Numbered from the stretch's first letter, positions 6,215-16,072 are shown. The stretch: 64,000 nucleotides of DNA from Pseudomonas soli (GCF_900110655.1 NZ_FOEQ01000010.1:104808-168807); one strand, 5' to 3'. Made by a program: numbers and translations. The notes: a model not told the origin generated them from the letters alone.

Positions 6215-7825
6215 TCATGTACCTTTGTCGCTGCTCACCAGCGCCGCATCCAACAACTGCCTCGTATACCCATGCCGCGGCTCATGAAAAATAACCCCCG
6301 TATCCCCCTGTTCCACCACCTGCCCATGCTTGATCACCATCAACTGATGACTCAACGCCTTGACCACCGCCAGGTCATGGCTGATAAACAGATAAGTCAG
6401 GTTGTATTTGACCTGCAAATTCCGCAGCAGCTCAACCACCTGCCGCTGCACCGTCCGGTCCAGCGCCGAGGTCGGCTCATCCAGCAGAATCAACGCAGGC
6501 TTCAACACCAACGCCCGCGCAATCGCAATCCGCTGCCGCTGCCCGCCGGAAAACTCATGGGGATACCGATGCCGCGTCCGAGGATCCAGCCCCACTTCCT
6601 CCAACGCAGCAATAATCGCCGCTTCCTGCTCAGCCGGTGTGCCGATCTTGTGAATCCGTAACCCCTCGCCAACGATATCCGCCACGCACATGCGCGGGCT
6701 CAGGCTGCCAAAGGGATCCTGGAACACTACCTGCATCTCCCGCCGCAGCGGCCGCACTTCCTTCTGGTTCAGCCCCTCAAGATTCTGCCCATGGAAGCGA
6801 ATCCCGCCCTGGCTGGATATCAACCGCAAGATGGCCAGCCCCAAGGTGGACTTGCCCGAGCCACTCTCGCCAACGATGCCCAGCGTCTGCCCCTGGGGCA
6901 GGCTGAAATTGACCCCGTCCACGGCCTTCACATGGTCCACGGTGCGGCGCAACAGCCCCTTCTTGATCGGGAACCACACCTTCAAGTCCTTCACCTCCAG
7001 CAACGGCGCCCCTTCGGCATTCGCGGCGGGTGCGCCGCTGGGCTCGGCGTTGATCAGCATCTGCGTATACGGATGCTGCGGCTTGCTGAACAGCGTGGCG
7101 CAATCGGCCTGCTCGACGATCTTGCCGCACTGCATCACGCACACGCGGTGGGCGATGCGGCGTACCAGGTTGAGGTCGTGGCTGATCAGCAGCAGGGCCA
7201 TGCCCAAGCGCGCCTGCAACGACTTGAGCAGGTCGAGGATCTTCAACTGCACGGTCACGTCGAGCGCCGTGGTGGGCTCGTCGGCAATCAGCAGTTCGGG
7301 CTCGTTGGCCAGGGCCATGGCGATCATCACCCGCTGGCGCTGGCCACCGGACAGCTCGTGGGGCAGGGCTTTCAGGCGCTTGTGCGGCTCGGGAATGCCT
7401 ACCAGCTCCAGCAGCTCCAGGGTGCGAGCGGTGGCGGCCTTGCCGGTGAGGCCCTTGTGCAACAAGAGGATCTCGTTGATCTGCTTCTCGATGCTGTGCA
7501 GCGGGTTCAGCGAGGTCATCGGCTCCTGGAAGATCATCGCGATGCGGTTGCCGCGAATGCGCTGCATGGGCTTTTCGCCCAGGTGCAGCAGGTCCTTGCC
7601 TTCATAATGGATGGTGCCAGAAGGATGCCGCGCCAGCGGGTAGGGCAGCAGGCGCAGGATCGAGTGGGCGGTCACCGACTTGCCCGAGCCGCTTTCGCCG
7701 ACCAGGGCCAGGGTCTCTCCCTTGCGGATGTCGAAGCTGATGCCGTCGACCACGCGGTTGACCTGCTCGCCAGTGACGAACTCCACCGCCAGGTCGCGGA
7801 CTTCGATCAGGGTGTCTTGGCTCAT
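6215..7825 (-). CDS. yejF: Peptide ABC transporter, fused double ATPase (YejF)
   Basis: A 536-residue cytoplasmic ATPase with two complete nucleotide-binding domains, each with Walker A GESGSGKS, an LSGGQRQR or FSGGQRQR signature, and a Walker B (LLIADEPTTALD and LILLDEPTSALD). It powers uptake through YejB–YejE. The fused arrangement matches E. coli YejF. It is the last gene of a five-gene minus-strand operon, starting 1 bp past the yejE stop. Confidence 0.93.
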   Translation of the reverse strand: MSQDTLIEVRDLAVEFVTGEQVNRVVDGISFDIRKGETLALVGESGSGKSVTAHSILRLLPYPLARHPSGTIHYEGKDLLHLGEKPMQRIRGNRIAMIFQEPMTSLNPLHSIEKQINEILLLHKGLTGKAATARTLELLELVGIPEPHKRLKALPHELSGGQRQRVMIAMALANEPELLIADEPTTALDVTVQLKILDLLKSLQARLGMALLLISHDLNLVRRIAHRVCVMQCGKIVEQADCATLFSKPQHPYTQMLINAEPSGAPAANAEGAPLLEVKDLKVWFPIKKGLLRRTVDHVKAVDGVNFSLPQGQTLGIVGESGSGKSTLGLAILRLISSQGGIRFHGQNLEGLNQKEVRPLRREMQVVFQDPFGSLSPRMCVADIVGEGLRIHKIGTPAEQEAAIIAALEEVGLDPRTRHRYPHEFSGGQRQRIAIARALVLKPALILLDEPTSALDRTVQRQVVELLRNLQVKYNLTYLFISHDLAVVKALSHQLMVIKHGQVVEQGDTGVIFHEPRHGYTRQLLDAALVSSDKGT

Positions 7826-7826
7826 G

Positions 7827-8846
7827 TCATTTCCTCGGGTCGAAGGCGTCGCGGGCGGATTCGCCGATGAATACCAGCAGGCTCAGCATCACCGCCAGCA
7901 CGGCGAAGGCGCTGATACCCAGCCACGGGGCTTGCAGGTTGGACTTGCCCTGGGCCACCAGCTCGCCCAGCGACGGCGAACCGGCGGGCAGGCCGAAGCC
8001 TAAGAAGTCCAGGGCGGTAAGGGTGCCGATGGCGCCGGTGAGGATGAACGGCATGAAGGTCATGGTCGAGATCATCGCGTTGGGCAGGATATGCCGGTAC
8101 ATGATCGGGCCGTTGCGCATCCCTAAGGCGCGGGCGGCGCGCACATATTCCAGGTTGCGCCCGCGCAGGAACTCGGCGCGCACCACGTCCACCAGGCTCA
8201 TCCACGAGAACAGCAGCATGATGCCCAGCAACCACCAGAAGTTGGGCTGCACGAAGCTGGCAAGGATGATCAGCAGGTACAGCACCGGCAGGCCGGACCA
8301 GATCTCCAGGAAGCGCTGGCCGGCCAGGTCCACCCAGCCGCCGTAGAAGCCCTGCAAGGCGCCGGCGATCACGCCGATGATGGAGCTGGCGATGGTCAGC
8401 GTCAGGGCGAACAGCACCGAGATGCGGAAGCCGTAGATCACCCGGGCCAGCACATCGCGGCCCTGGTCGTCGGTGCCCAGCAGGTTGTCGGTGGAGGGCG
8501 GCGCGGGGGCGGGTACTTTCAGGTCGTAGTTGATGCTCTGGTAGCTGTAGGGGATCGGCGCCCACAGCACGAAGGCGTCCTTCTTGGCCAGCAAATCGCG
8601 GATATACGGGCTCTTGTAGTTGGCCTCCAGCGGGAACTCGCCGCCGAAGGTGGTCTCCGGGTAGCGCTTGAAGGCGGGGAAGTACCACTCGCCGTCGTAG
8701 CGCACGGCAATCGGCTTGTCGTTGGCGATGAACTCGGCGCCCAGGCTGAGCACGAACAGCACCAGGAAGATCCACAGCGACCACCAGCCGCGGCGGTTGG
8801 CCTTGAAGCGCTCGAAGCGCCGGCGATTGAGGGGAGAGAGGGCCAT
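7827..8846 (-). CDS. yejE: Peptide ABC transporter permease (YejE)
   Basis: A 339-residue inner-membrane permease. It has an N-terminal TM segment (WWSLWIFLVLFVLSLG), a long periplasmic loop, then a BPD_transp_1 core with the EAA-type loop near AARALGMRNGPIMYRHILPN. This corresponds to YejE of oligopeptide importers (OppC type). It is packed tightly between yejB and yejF with almost no spacing, so the genes are cotranscribed. Confidence 0.93.
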   Translation of the reverse strand: MALSPLNRRRFERFKANRRGWWSLWIFLVLFVLSLGAEFIANDKPIAVRYDGEWYFPAFKRYPETTFGGEFPLEANYKSPYIRDLLAKKDAFVLWAPIPYSYQSINYDLKVPAPAPPSTDNLLGTDDQGRDVLARVIYGFRISVLFALTLTIASSIIGVIAGALQGFYGGWVDLAGQRFLEIWSGLPVLYLLIILASFVQPNFWWLLGIMLLFSWMSLVDVVRAEFLRGRNLEYVRAARALGMRNGPIMYRHILPNAMISTMTFMPFILTGAIGTLTALDFLGFGLPAGSPSLGELVAQGKSNLQAPWLGISAFAVLAVMLSLLVFIGESARDAFDPRK

Positions 8847-8847
8847 G

Positions 8848-9921
8848 TCAGTGCTCCCGGCTGGCGAAGTCGATGCGCGGATCGACCAGGGTGTAGGTGA
8901 GGTCGCCGATCAGCTTCACCACCAGACCAAGCAGGGTGAAGATGAACAAGGTGCCGAACACCACCGGGTAGTCGCGGTTGATCGCCGCTTCGAAACTCAT
9001 CAGGCCCAGGCCGTCGAGGCTGAAGATCACCTCGATCAGCAGGGACCCTGTGAAGAAGATGCCGATGAACGCCGAGGGGAAGCCGGCGATCACCAGCAGC
9101 ATGGCGTTGCGGAACACATGGCCGTAGAGCACGCGGGTGCGGCTCAGGCCCTTGGCCTTGGCGGTGACCACGTACTGCTTGTTGATCTCGTCGAGGAAGC
9201 TGTTCTTGGTCAGCAGGGTCATGGTGGCGAAGTTGCCGATCACCAGGGCGGTGATGGGCAGCACCAGGTGCCAGAAGTAGTCGAGGACCTTGCCGGTGGT
9301 GCTCAGCTCGTCGAAGTTGTTGGAGGTCAGCCCGCGCAGCGGGAACCAATCGAAATAGCTGCCACCGGCGAACAGCACGATCAGCAGGATGGCGAACAGG
9401 AACGCCGGGATGGCGTAGCCGACGATGATCGCCGAGCTGGTCCACACGTCGAAGTGGCTGCCGTGGCGCACGGCCTTGGCGATCCCCAGCGGGATCGACA
9501 CCAGGTACATGATCAGCGTGCTCCATAGCCCGAGGGAAATGGACACGGGCATCTTCTCGGCGATCAGGTCGATGACCTTGGCGTCGCGGAAGAAGCTGTT
9601 GCCGAAGTCCAGCTGGGCATAGTTCTTGACCATGATCCACAGCCGCTCGGGCGCCGACTTGTCGAAGCCGTACATGCGCTCGATCTCGGCGATCAGCGCC
9701 GGGTCCAGGCCTTGCGCGCCACGGTAGTTGGAGCCGGCCACCGAGACTTCGGCGCCGCCACCGGCGATGCGGCTGGTGGCGCCGTCGAAGCCTTCGAGCT
9801 TGGCGATCATCTGCTCCACCGGGCCGCCGGGGGCGGCCTGGACGATGATGAAGTTGATGATGAGGATGCCGAACAGGGTGGGGATGATCAGCAGCAGGCG
9901 CCGCAGGATATAGGCCAGCAT
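8848..9921 (-). CDS. yejB: Peptide ABC transporter permease (YejB)
   Basis: A 357-residue inner-membrane permease of the OppB/DppB type beginning MLAYILRRLLLIIPTLFGIL, the canonical YejB N-terminus; this start at 9921 follows the upstream stop by one base. An alternative in-frame ATG 15 bp upstream would overlap the preceding gene. The EAA loop is in TAKAKGLSRTRVLYGHVFRN. It forms the translocation channel with YejE. Confidence 0.93.
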   Translation of the reverse strand: MLAYILRRLLLIIPTLFGILIINFIIVQAAPGGPVEQMIAKLEGFDGATSRIAGGGAEVSVAGSNYRGAQGLDPALIAEIERMYGFDKSAPERLWIMVKNYAQLDFGNSFFRDAKVIDLIAEKMPVSISLGLWSTLIMYLVSIPLGIAKAVRHGSHFDVWTSSAIIVGYAIPAFLFAILLIVLFAGGSYFDWFPLRGLTSNNFDELSTTGKVLDYFWHLVLPITALVIGNFATMTLLTKNSFLDEINKQYVVTAKAKGLSRTRVLYGHVFRNAMLLVIAGFPSAFIGIFFTGSLLIEVIFSLDGLGLMSFEAAINRDYPVVFGTLFIFTLLGLVVKLIGDLTYTLVDPRIDFASREH

Positions 9922-9922
9922 C

Positions 9923-11755
9923 TCAGTTGGCCTCATCCGGTGCGGCGGCTTCGCTTACCGCGGGCGTGACGTCGGGCTTGATCCACCAGGTGTCGATGCC
10001 GATGTCGTACTTGGGCGATACGGCGGGGTGGCCGATATGGTTCCAGTAGGCCACGCGCCAGGTCTTGATGTGCCAGTTGGGGATCACGTAGTAACCCCAT
10101 TGCAGCACGCGGTCCAGGGCGCGGCAGTGCTCGATCAGGCTCTGTCGGGAGTCGGCGTTGATCAACTGCTCCACCAGCTGGTCGATGCCAGGGTCGCGCA
10201 GGCCGATGAAGTTGCGGCTGCCGGGGTTGTCGGCGGCGGCGCTGTTCCAGTATTCACGTTGCTCGTTACCGGGCGAGTTGGATTGCGCGAAGCCGCCGAC
10301 GATCATGTCGTAGTCACGCGAGCGCAGGCGGGTGATGTACTGCGAAACGTCCACGCGGCGGATCTCGAGGTTGATGCCGAGGTCCGCGAGGTTGCGCTTG
10401 AACGGCAGCAGCACGCGCTCGAACTGGGTCTGGGCCAGGAGGAACTCGATGGTCATCGGCTTGCCGTCTTTATCGACCATCTTGTCGTCGACGACCTTCC
10501 AGCCGGCCTCCTGCAGCAGCTTGTATGCCTGGCGCTGCTGGTCGCGGATCATGCCGCTGCCGTCGGTGACCGGGTTGTGGAAGGCGCCGTTGAACACCTC
10601 GTCCGGCACCTTGCCGCGCAGCGGCTCGAGGATCTTCAGCTCGGCGGGGCTGGGCAGGCCGCTGGCGGCCATTTCGGAGTTCTCGAAGTAGCTGCCGGTG
10701 CGGGTGTAGGCGCCGTTGAACAGCTGCTTGTTGGTCCACTCGAAGTCCAGCAGCAGGCTGATGGCGTGGCGCACGCGGATGTCCTGGAACATCGGCTTGC
10801 GCAGGTTGAAGATGAAACCCTGCATGCCGACGGGGTTGCCATTGGGCAGTTCTTCCTTGATCAGCCGGCCGTCGCGCACGGCGGGCACGTCGTAGGCGGT
10901 GGCCCAGTTCTTTGCGCTCACCTCCAGGCCGTAGTCGAACTGGCCGGCCTTGAGCGCTTCGAGGGCGACGGTGTTGTCGCGGTAGGAGTCGAAGGTCATC
11001 ACGTCGAAATTGTAGAAGCCGCGGTTGATCGGCAGGTCCTTGGCCCAGTAGTCCTTGACCCGCTCGTAGCGGATCGAGCGGCCGGCCTTCACCTCGGCGA
11101 CCTTGTATGGGCCGCTGCCGAGCGGGATCTCCAGGTTGCCGCGGTCGAAGTCGCGGCCTTGGTACCAGTGCTTGGGCAGCACCGGCAGTTGGCCGAGGAT
11201 CAGCGGCAGCTCGCGGTTGTTGTTGTGCTTGAACTTGAACAGCACCTTGAGCGGGTCTTCGGCGACCACTTCAGCGACGTCGCCGTAGTACTGGCGGTAC
11301 AGCGGCGCGCCGTCCTTGATCAGGGCGTTGAAGGTGAACACCACGTCCTCGGCGCGCATCGGGTGGCCGTCGTGGAAGCGTGCTTCGGGGCGCAGGTAGA
11401 AGCGCACCCAGCTGTTGTCGGGGGCCTTTTCGATCTTGCCGGCCACCAGGCCGTACTCGGTGAAGGGTTCGTCCAGGCTCTGGCGCATCAGGGTGTCGTA
11501 GATGGCGCCGACGTTGTCGGCGGGCACGCCCTTGTTGATGAACGGGTTGAGGCTGTCGAAGCCGCCGAAGCTGGACTGGCGGAAGGTGCCGCCCTTCGGT
11601 GCGTCAGGATTGACGTACTCGAAGTGCTTGAAGTTGGCCGGGTATTTCGGCGCCTCGCCGTACAGGGTCAGGGCGTGTTGCGGGGCGGCCACGGCCGGGA
11701 GCGTGAGGCAGGTCAGCAGCAGGCTAGCGGCCAGGCGGCGCAGGGTCGGCGTCAT
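9923..11755 (-). CDS. Peptide-binding periplasmic protein, second copy (YejA-like)
   Basis: A 610-residue family-5 extracellular solute-binding protein. The signal peptide spans about residues 1–23 (ASLLLTCLTLPAVAA). The mature part starts with HALTLYGEAPKYPANFKHFE and YVNPDAPKGGTFRQ, as in YejA. I start at ATG 11755, which overlaps the TGA of the upstream gene by 4 nt (ATGA), so translation is coupled; the longer frame is antisense-type noise. It is one of two consecutive YejA-type proteins sharing one YejBEF transporter, presumably with different peptide preferences. Confidence 0.9.
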   Translation of the reverse strand: MTPTLRRLAASLLLTCLTLPAVAAPQHALTLYGEAPKYPANFKHFEYVNPDAPKGGTFRQSSFGGFDSLNPFINKGVPADNVGAIYDTLMRQSLDEPFTEYGLVAGKIEKAPDNSWVRFYLRPEARFHDGHPMRAEDVVFTFNALIKDGAPLYRQYYGDVAEVVAEDPLKVLFKFKHNNNRELPLILGQLPVLPKHWYQGRDFDRGNLEIPLGSGPYKVAEVKAGRSIRYERVKDYWAKDLPINRGFYNFDVMTFDSYRDNTVALEALKAGQFDYGLEVSAKNWATAYDVPAVRDGRLIKEELPNGNPVGMQGFIFNLRKPMFQDIRVRHAISLLLDFEWTNKQLFNGAYTRTGSYFENSEMAASGLPSPAELKILEPLRGKVPDEVFNGAFHNPVTDGSGMIRDQQRQAYKLLQEAGWKVVDDKMVDKDGKPMTIEFLLAQTQFERVLLPFKRNLADLGINLEIRRVDVSQYITRLRSRDYDMIVGGFAQSNSPGNEQREYWNSAAADNPGSRNFIGLRDPGIDQLVEQLINADSRQSLIEHCRALDRVLQWGYYVIPNWHIKTWRVAYWNHIGHPAVSPKYDIGIDTWWIKPDVTPAVSEAAAPDEAN

Positions 11756-13584
11756 TTGGCTTTCTCCGAAGTCTTCTTGATCCACCAGCTGTTCAGCCCG
11801 AGGGTGTAGGGCGGTGTGGTGACGAAGGCGAACCGGTTGCGGTAGGCCAGGCGGTGATTGTCGAGGTACCAGTTGGGGATCATGTAGTACTGCCATGAGA
11901 GCACGCGGTCCAGGGCGCGCGCGGCGGCGATCTGGTCATCGCGGCTGCGGGCGGCGAGCAAGGTGTCGAGCAGGTGGTCGACCACCGGGTCCTTCACGCC
12001 AGCATAGTTCTTGCTGCCCTTGGTGGCGGCCTGGCTTGAGTGGAAATACAGCCACTGCTCGAGGCCCGGGCTCAGGGTCTGGTTCAGGGTCATCAGGATC
12101 ATGTCGAAATCGAACTGGTCGAGCCGTTGTTTGTACTGGGCGCGGTCCACGGTGCGCAAGCGCGCATCGATGCCGATGCTGGCCAGATTTTCGACATAAG
12201 GTTGCAGGATGCGTTCGAGGTTGGGGTTCACCAGCAGCAACTCCAGCCTGAACGGCTGGCCTTTGCCGTCGACCAGGCGCTGGCCGCTGAGCTTCCAGCC
12301 GGCCTGGGCGAATAGGCCCAGGGCCTGGCGCAGGGCGGGGCGGCTGATGCCGCTGCCGTCGGTGTGGCTGACCTGGTAGGGCTCGGTGAACAGCTTGTCC
12401 GGCAGCTGGTCGCGGAATGGCTTGAGCAGCAGCCATTCCTTGCCGGTGGGCAGGCCGCTGGCGGTGAAGTCGCTGTTAGGGTAGTAGCTGGTCGAGCGGC
12501 GGTAGGCGCTGCTGAACAGGGCGCGGTTGGTCCACTCGAAGTCGAGCATCAGGCCCAGCGCCTGGCGCACCCGAGGGTCGCTGAACGCGGCGCGGCGGCT
12601 GTTCATGAACAGGCCTTGGGTTTGCGTGGGGATCTTGTGCGGGATCTGCGCCTTGATCACCTCGCCACGGCGCACGGCAGGGAAGTTGTAGCCGTTGGCC
12701 CAGTTCTTCGCCTGGTGCTCGATGTAGATATCGAATTCACCGGCCTTGAACGCCTCGAAGGCCACGGTGGCGTCGCGGTAGAACTCGTACTCGACGCGCT
12801 TGAAATTGTACTTGCCGCGGTTGACCGCCAGGTCCTTGCCCCAGTAGTCCTTCACCCGTTCGAACACCAGCCGGCGACCGGGTTGCACTTCGCTGATGCG
12901 GTAGGGGCCGCTGCCCAGCGGCGGCTCGAAGGTGGTGGCCTTGAAGTCGCGTTTGGCCCAGTAGTGCTTGGGCAGCACCGGCATTTCGCCCAGGCGCAGG
13001 ATCAGCAGCGGGTTGCCGGCGCGCTTGAATACGAAGCGGATGCGCAGCGGCCCGAGGATATCGACCCGGGCCACTTCCTGCAGGTTGGTGCGGTAGATCG
13101 GGTGGCCGTCCTTGAGCAGGGTGCGGTAGGAAAACGCCACGTCCTGCGCGGTGATCGGCACGCCATCGTGGAAGCGCGCCTCGGGGCGCAGATTGAACAC
13201 CACCCAGCTGCGGTCCTCGCTGTACTCGACCGAGCGGGCGATCAGGCCGTAGCTGGAGGTGGGTTCGTCGCCGGACGGGTCGTACATGCCGGTGCCGACC
13301 ATCAGCGGCTCGTTGAGCTCGTTGATGCCGTACTGCAGGAAGTTGGGCGTGGTGACCGGGCTCGAGCCCTTGAAGGTGTAGGGGTTGAGCGTGTCGAAGG
13401 TGCCGAAGGCCATGGCCCGCAACGTGCCGCCTTTAGGGGCTTGCGGGTTGACCCAGTCGAAGTGGGTGAAACTGGCCGGGTACTTGAGCGTGCCGAACTG
13501 CGCGTATCCGTGGCTTTCGCTCACCATCGCGACGGCGGGGAAGCTCAAGGCCAGGCTGAGTGACAGCAGGAGGGGACGTATCAA
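11752..13584 (-). CDS. Peptide-binding periplasmic protein, first copy (YejA-like)
   Basis: A 610-residue family-5 solute-binding protein and the first gene of the yej operon. The signal peptide covers about residues 1–19 (LLLSLSLALSFPAVA). The mature N-terminus GYAQFGTLKYPASFTHFDWV and PQAPKGGTL is parallel to that of the next gene, and the two align over their whole length, so they arose by tandem duplication. In E. coli YejA serves uptake of peptides and of peptide-nucleotide antibiotics; here the ligand is not determinable. Confidence 0.9.
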   Translation of the reverse strand: MIRPLLLSLSLALSFPAVAMVSESHGYAQFGTLKYPASFTHFDWVNPQAPKGGTLRAMAFGTFDTLNPYTFKGSSPVTTPNFLQYGINELNEPLMVGTGMYDPSGDEPTSSYGLIARSVEYSEDRSWVVFNLRPEARFHDGVPITAQDVAFSYRTLLKDGHPIYRTNLQEVARVDILGPLRIRFVFKRAGNPLLILRLGEMPVLPKHYWAKRDFKATTFEPPLGSGPYRISEVQPGRRLVFERVKDYWGKDLAVNRGKYNFKRVEYEFYRDATVAFEAFKAGEFDIYIEHQAKNWANGYNFPAVRRGEVIKAQIPHKIPTQTQGLFMNSRRAAFSDPRVRQALGLMLDFEWTNRALFSSAYRRSTSYYPNSDFTASGLPTGKEWLLLKPFRDQLPDKLFTEPYQVSHTDGSGISRPALRQALGLFAQAGWKLSGQRLVDGKGQPFRLELLLVNPNLERILQPYVENLASIGIDARLRTVDRAQYKQRLDQFDFDMILMTLNQTLSPGLEQWLYFHSSQAATKGSKNYAGVKDPVVDHLLDTLLAARSRDDQIAAARALDRVLSWQYYMIPNWYLDNHRLAYRNRFAFVTTPPYTLGLNSWWIKKTSEKAK

Positions 13585-13692
13585 GTCGGCATCCGATCCA
13601 GAGGGCGTTGGGCTTGGTTCGGGGTACAGTAACAGCTTGTCTGGAATGGAAAAAGGGTAGGGCGCGGGGCTTTGCTTCAGCCTTCAAAGCAT

Positions 13693-13752
13693 CGCGGGGC
13701 CAGCCCACTCCACGCCGATCGCGACTGGCGTGGGAGGAGGACAGGCCCCGCG
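13693..13752. terminator. Long imperfect hairpin between mltD and the yej operon
   Basis: CGCGGGGCC at 13693–13701 pairs with GGCCCCGCG at 13744–13752, with an inner arm CTCCACGCC against GGCGTGGGAG. It lies 10 bp past the mltD stop codon and probably ends that transcript; it may derive from a REP pair. Confidence 0.6.
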
Positions 13753-13761
13753 AGCGAGATA

Positions 13762-15192
13762 TCAGCGTGCCAGGTAGACGGTCAGGGTCTGGCCCGGCTT
13801 GAGCGCGTGCCCGGTGCGTGGGTTCCAGCGCTTGAGGTGCTTCATCTCGACGTTGAAACGCTTGGCCACCAGGTAGTACGAATCGCCCTTGCGCACCTTG
13901 TACTGGGTGGAGCGCTGCTTGGAGTCTGCCACGCGGTTGGCTGCCGCGCTCGGCGCGCTGCCGCCACGCAGGGCCAGGACCTGGCCGACCTTGAGGTTGT
14001 TGCCACGGATGCGGTTCCAGCTTTGCAGCTGCTTGACCGACACCCGGTTGGCCTTGGCGATGCTGCCCAGGTTGTCGCCACGCTTGACCCGGTAGCTGCG
14101 CGCCGCGGGGGCCTTGGCCTCGGCCAGGGCGGCCTGGAACACGGCCTTGTTCGGTTGCAGGCTGACCAGTTCCTCGGGCTTGAGGTTGGACATGCGGTCG
14201 CTGAGCAGTTGCGCCTTGGCAGTCGGCACCAGCAGTTGCTGCGGACCGTCCACGGTCATGCGCTTCTTGAAGGCGGGGTTGAGCTGGATCAGTTCGTCTT
14301 CGTCGATGTCGGCGAAGGCGGCCACGCGGGACAGATCGAGGCGGTCGTTGATGGCGATAGCTTCGAAGTACGGCTCGTTTGCAATCGGGTTCAGGTTGAC
14401 CCCGTAGGCGGCCGGGGTGTTGACCACCTGCGACAGGGCCAGCAGCTTGGGCACGTAGTCGCGGGTTTCCTGCGGCAGCGGCAGGTTCCAGTAGTCGGTC
14501 GGCAGGCCCAGGCGCTCGTTGCGCTCGATGGCGCGGCTGACCGTGCCCTCACCGGCGTTGTAGGCCGCCAGGGCCAGCAGCCAGTCGCCGTTGAACATGT
14601 CGTGCAGGCGGTTCAGGTAGTCCAGCGCGGCGTTGGTCGAGGCGGTGACGTCGCGCCGACCATCGTAGAAGTTGGTCTGGCGCAGGTTGAAGTGGCGCCC
14701 GGTGGACGGGATGAACTGCCACATGCCGGCGGCGTGCGCCCGGGAGTAGGCCATCGGGTTGTAGGCGCTCTCGATGGCCGGCAGCAGGGCCAGCTCCAGC
14801 GGCATGTCGCGCTCTTCGAGGCGCTCGACGATGTAGTGCAGGTAGAGGCTGCCTCGCTCGCCGGCGTTCTCGAGGAACGACGGGTTGCTGGCGAACCACA
14901 GGCGCTGCTGTTCGATGCGCGGGTTGACGTCCATGCCGTCCTGCAGGGCGAAGCCCTGGCGCATGCGCTCCCAGACGTCCTGTGGCGGTGCCTGTTCCTT
15001 GGGCTTGGCCACCAGCGGCGCCGGTTTGTGCTTGATCCGCGCCTGGTAATTGTGCGCGCGAACGCTGTCGGCTTCGTCGAGCTGACGGGTGCTCTGGCAG
15101 CCGACCAGGGTGGCGGCCAGCGCCAGTGCACTGATCTGGGCCAGTCGCGTCAGGGCGACCGAATGAGAGGTTCTGCGGCTACGGGAAGACAT
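13762..15192 (-). CDS. mltD: Membrane-bound lytic murein transglycosylase D with LysM repeats
   Basis: A 476-residue lipoprotein that cleaves peptidoglycan glycan strands to 1,6-anhydromuropeptides at the outer membrane. The lipobox is LATLVGC near residue 32. The SLT domain (about 95–240) holds the catalytic Glu in LALLPAIESAYNPMAYS and the motif AAGMWQFIPSTGRHF. C-terminal LysM motifs follow (YRVKRGDNLGSIAKANRVS and YKVRKGDSYYLVAKRFNVE), which bind glycan. It is adjacent to and divergent in function from gloB, but on the same strand and separated by 100 bp. Confidence 0.93.
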   Translation of the reverse strand: MSSRSRRTSHSVALTRLAQISALALAATLVGCQSTRQLDEADSVRAHNYQARIKHKPAPLVAKPKEQAPPQDVWERMRQGFALQDGMDVNPRIEQQRLWFASNPSFLENAGERGSLYLHYIVERLEERDMPLELALLPAIESAYNPMAYSRAHAAGMWQFIPSTGRHFNLRQTNFYDGRRDVTASTNAALDYLNRLHDMFNGDWLLALAAYNAGEGTVSRAIERNERLGLPTDYWNLPLPQETRDYVPKLLALSQVVNTPAAYGVNLNPIANEPYFEAIAINDRLDLSRVAAFADIDEDELIQLNPAFKKRMTVDGPQQLLVPTAKAQLLSDRMSNLKPEELVSLQPNKAVFQAALAEAKAPAARSYRVKRGDNLGSIAKANRVSVKQLQSWNRIRGNNLKVGQVLALRGGSAPSAAANRVADSKQRSTQYKVRKGDSYYLVAKRFNVEMKHLKRWNPRTGHALKPGQTLTVYLAR

Positions 15193-15292
15193 CGGCTGGG
15201 ACGGTTATCCGGGCAAAAAAGTTGGGCGATTCTAGAAACCGCTCCCGGCCGGGTCAACCATAGAGCCTATGATGCGATATATCTTCGGGTTA

Positions 15293-16072
15293 TCAGAACA
15301 CGTCCTTCCAAGACCTCAAGGCAGCAAAAACAGTGGCTTGGCTAGGGTTGGAATGTCCCTTCCATTCGTCTGCTTTTTGTTTAACGGATGTTTCAGCGGT
15401 ACGTAAAAACGGATTAGTCAGGCACTCGAGGCCGATGCTCGAGGGCAAGGTGATGCGATTGTCCGCGCGCAACCGGGTAACGTCCTCGAACCGTTGGCGA
15501 ACGTGTTCGTTGTCGGGTTCCACGGCACGGGCGAAGCGCAGGTTGCTCAGGGTGTATTCGTGGGCGCAGTACACTTCGGTTTCGGCGGGCAGCGCCGCCA
15601 GGCGTTGCAGCGAATGGTGCATTTGCTCGGGCGTGCCTTCGAACAAGCGGCCGCAGCCGGCGGCGAACAGGGTGTCGCCACTGAACAGTAGCGGTGTGGG
15701 CGATTGCGCAGTGTAATAGGCGATATGCCCCAGGGTGTGGCCGGGCATGGCCAGGACGTCGAAGGCAAGGCCCAGCACCTCGATGCGGGCGCCGTCTGCC
15801 AGGGCGATATCGCGGCCCGGGATACGTTCGCTGGCCGGGCCGTACACCTGGGCGCCGGTGGTCTCTTTCAAGGCTTCGACGCCGCCGACGTGGTCATGGT
15901 GGTGGTGGGTGACGAGGATTGCCTCCAATGCCCAGTCCGGGTGCTGCTCCATCCACGCGCGCACCGGCGCAGCGTCACCGGGGTCGACCACTGCGCAGCG
16001 GCGATTGGCAGTATCCTGTAACAACCAGATGTAGTTGTCGTTGAAAGCGGGTAGGGCATCGATCTGTATCAT
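15293..16072 (-). CDS. gloB: Hydroxyacylglutathione hydrolase (glyoxalase II)
   Basis: A 259-residue metallo-β-lactamase-fold enzyme hydrolysing S-D-lactoylglutathione to D-lactate and glutathione in methylglyoxal detoxification. The metal motif THHHHDHVGG is near residues 51–60; further ligands lie in MPGHTLGH and FSGDTLFAAGCGR, and the C-terminal region has the glyoxalase II pattern ending LRSWKDVF. I start at MIQIDALPAFNDNYIWLL (ATG 16072), the canonical N-terminus; the frame extends much further upstream but covers the antisense of the neighbouring methyltransferase. Confidence 0.95.
   Translation of the reverse strand: MIQIDALPAFNDNYIWLLQDTANRRCAVVDPGDAAPVRAWMEQHPDWALEAILVTHHHHDHVGGVEALKETTGAQVYGPASERIPGRDIALADGARIEVLGLAFDVLAMPGHTLGHIAYYTAQSPTPLLFSGDTLFAAGCGRLFEGTPEQMHHSLQRLAALPAETEVYCAHEYTLSNLRFARAVEPDNEHVRQRFEDVTRLRADNRITLPSSIGLECLTNPFLRTAETSVKQKADEWKGHSNPSQATVFAALRSWKDVF

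Noticed and set aside
10028..11809. A 593-codon open frame antisense to the second YejA-type gene
   Set aside because: It mirrors a real gene with clear signal peptide and family match; the translated product is rich in V, A, G, H and L without domains, as expected for an antisense shadow in GC-rich DNA.
13672..15345. A 557-codon open frame antisense to mltD
   Set aside because: Shadow of a well-supported lytic transglycosylase gene; no ribosome site or family similarity.
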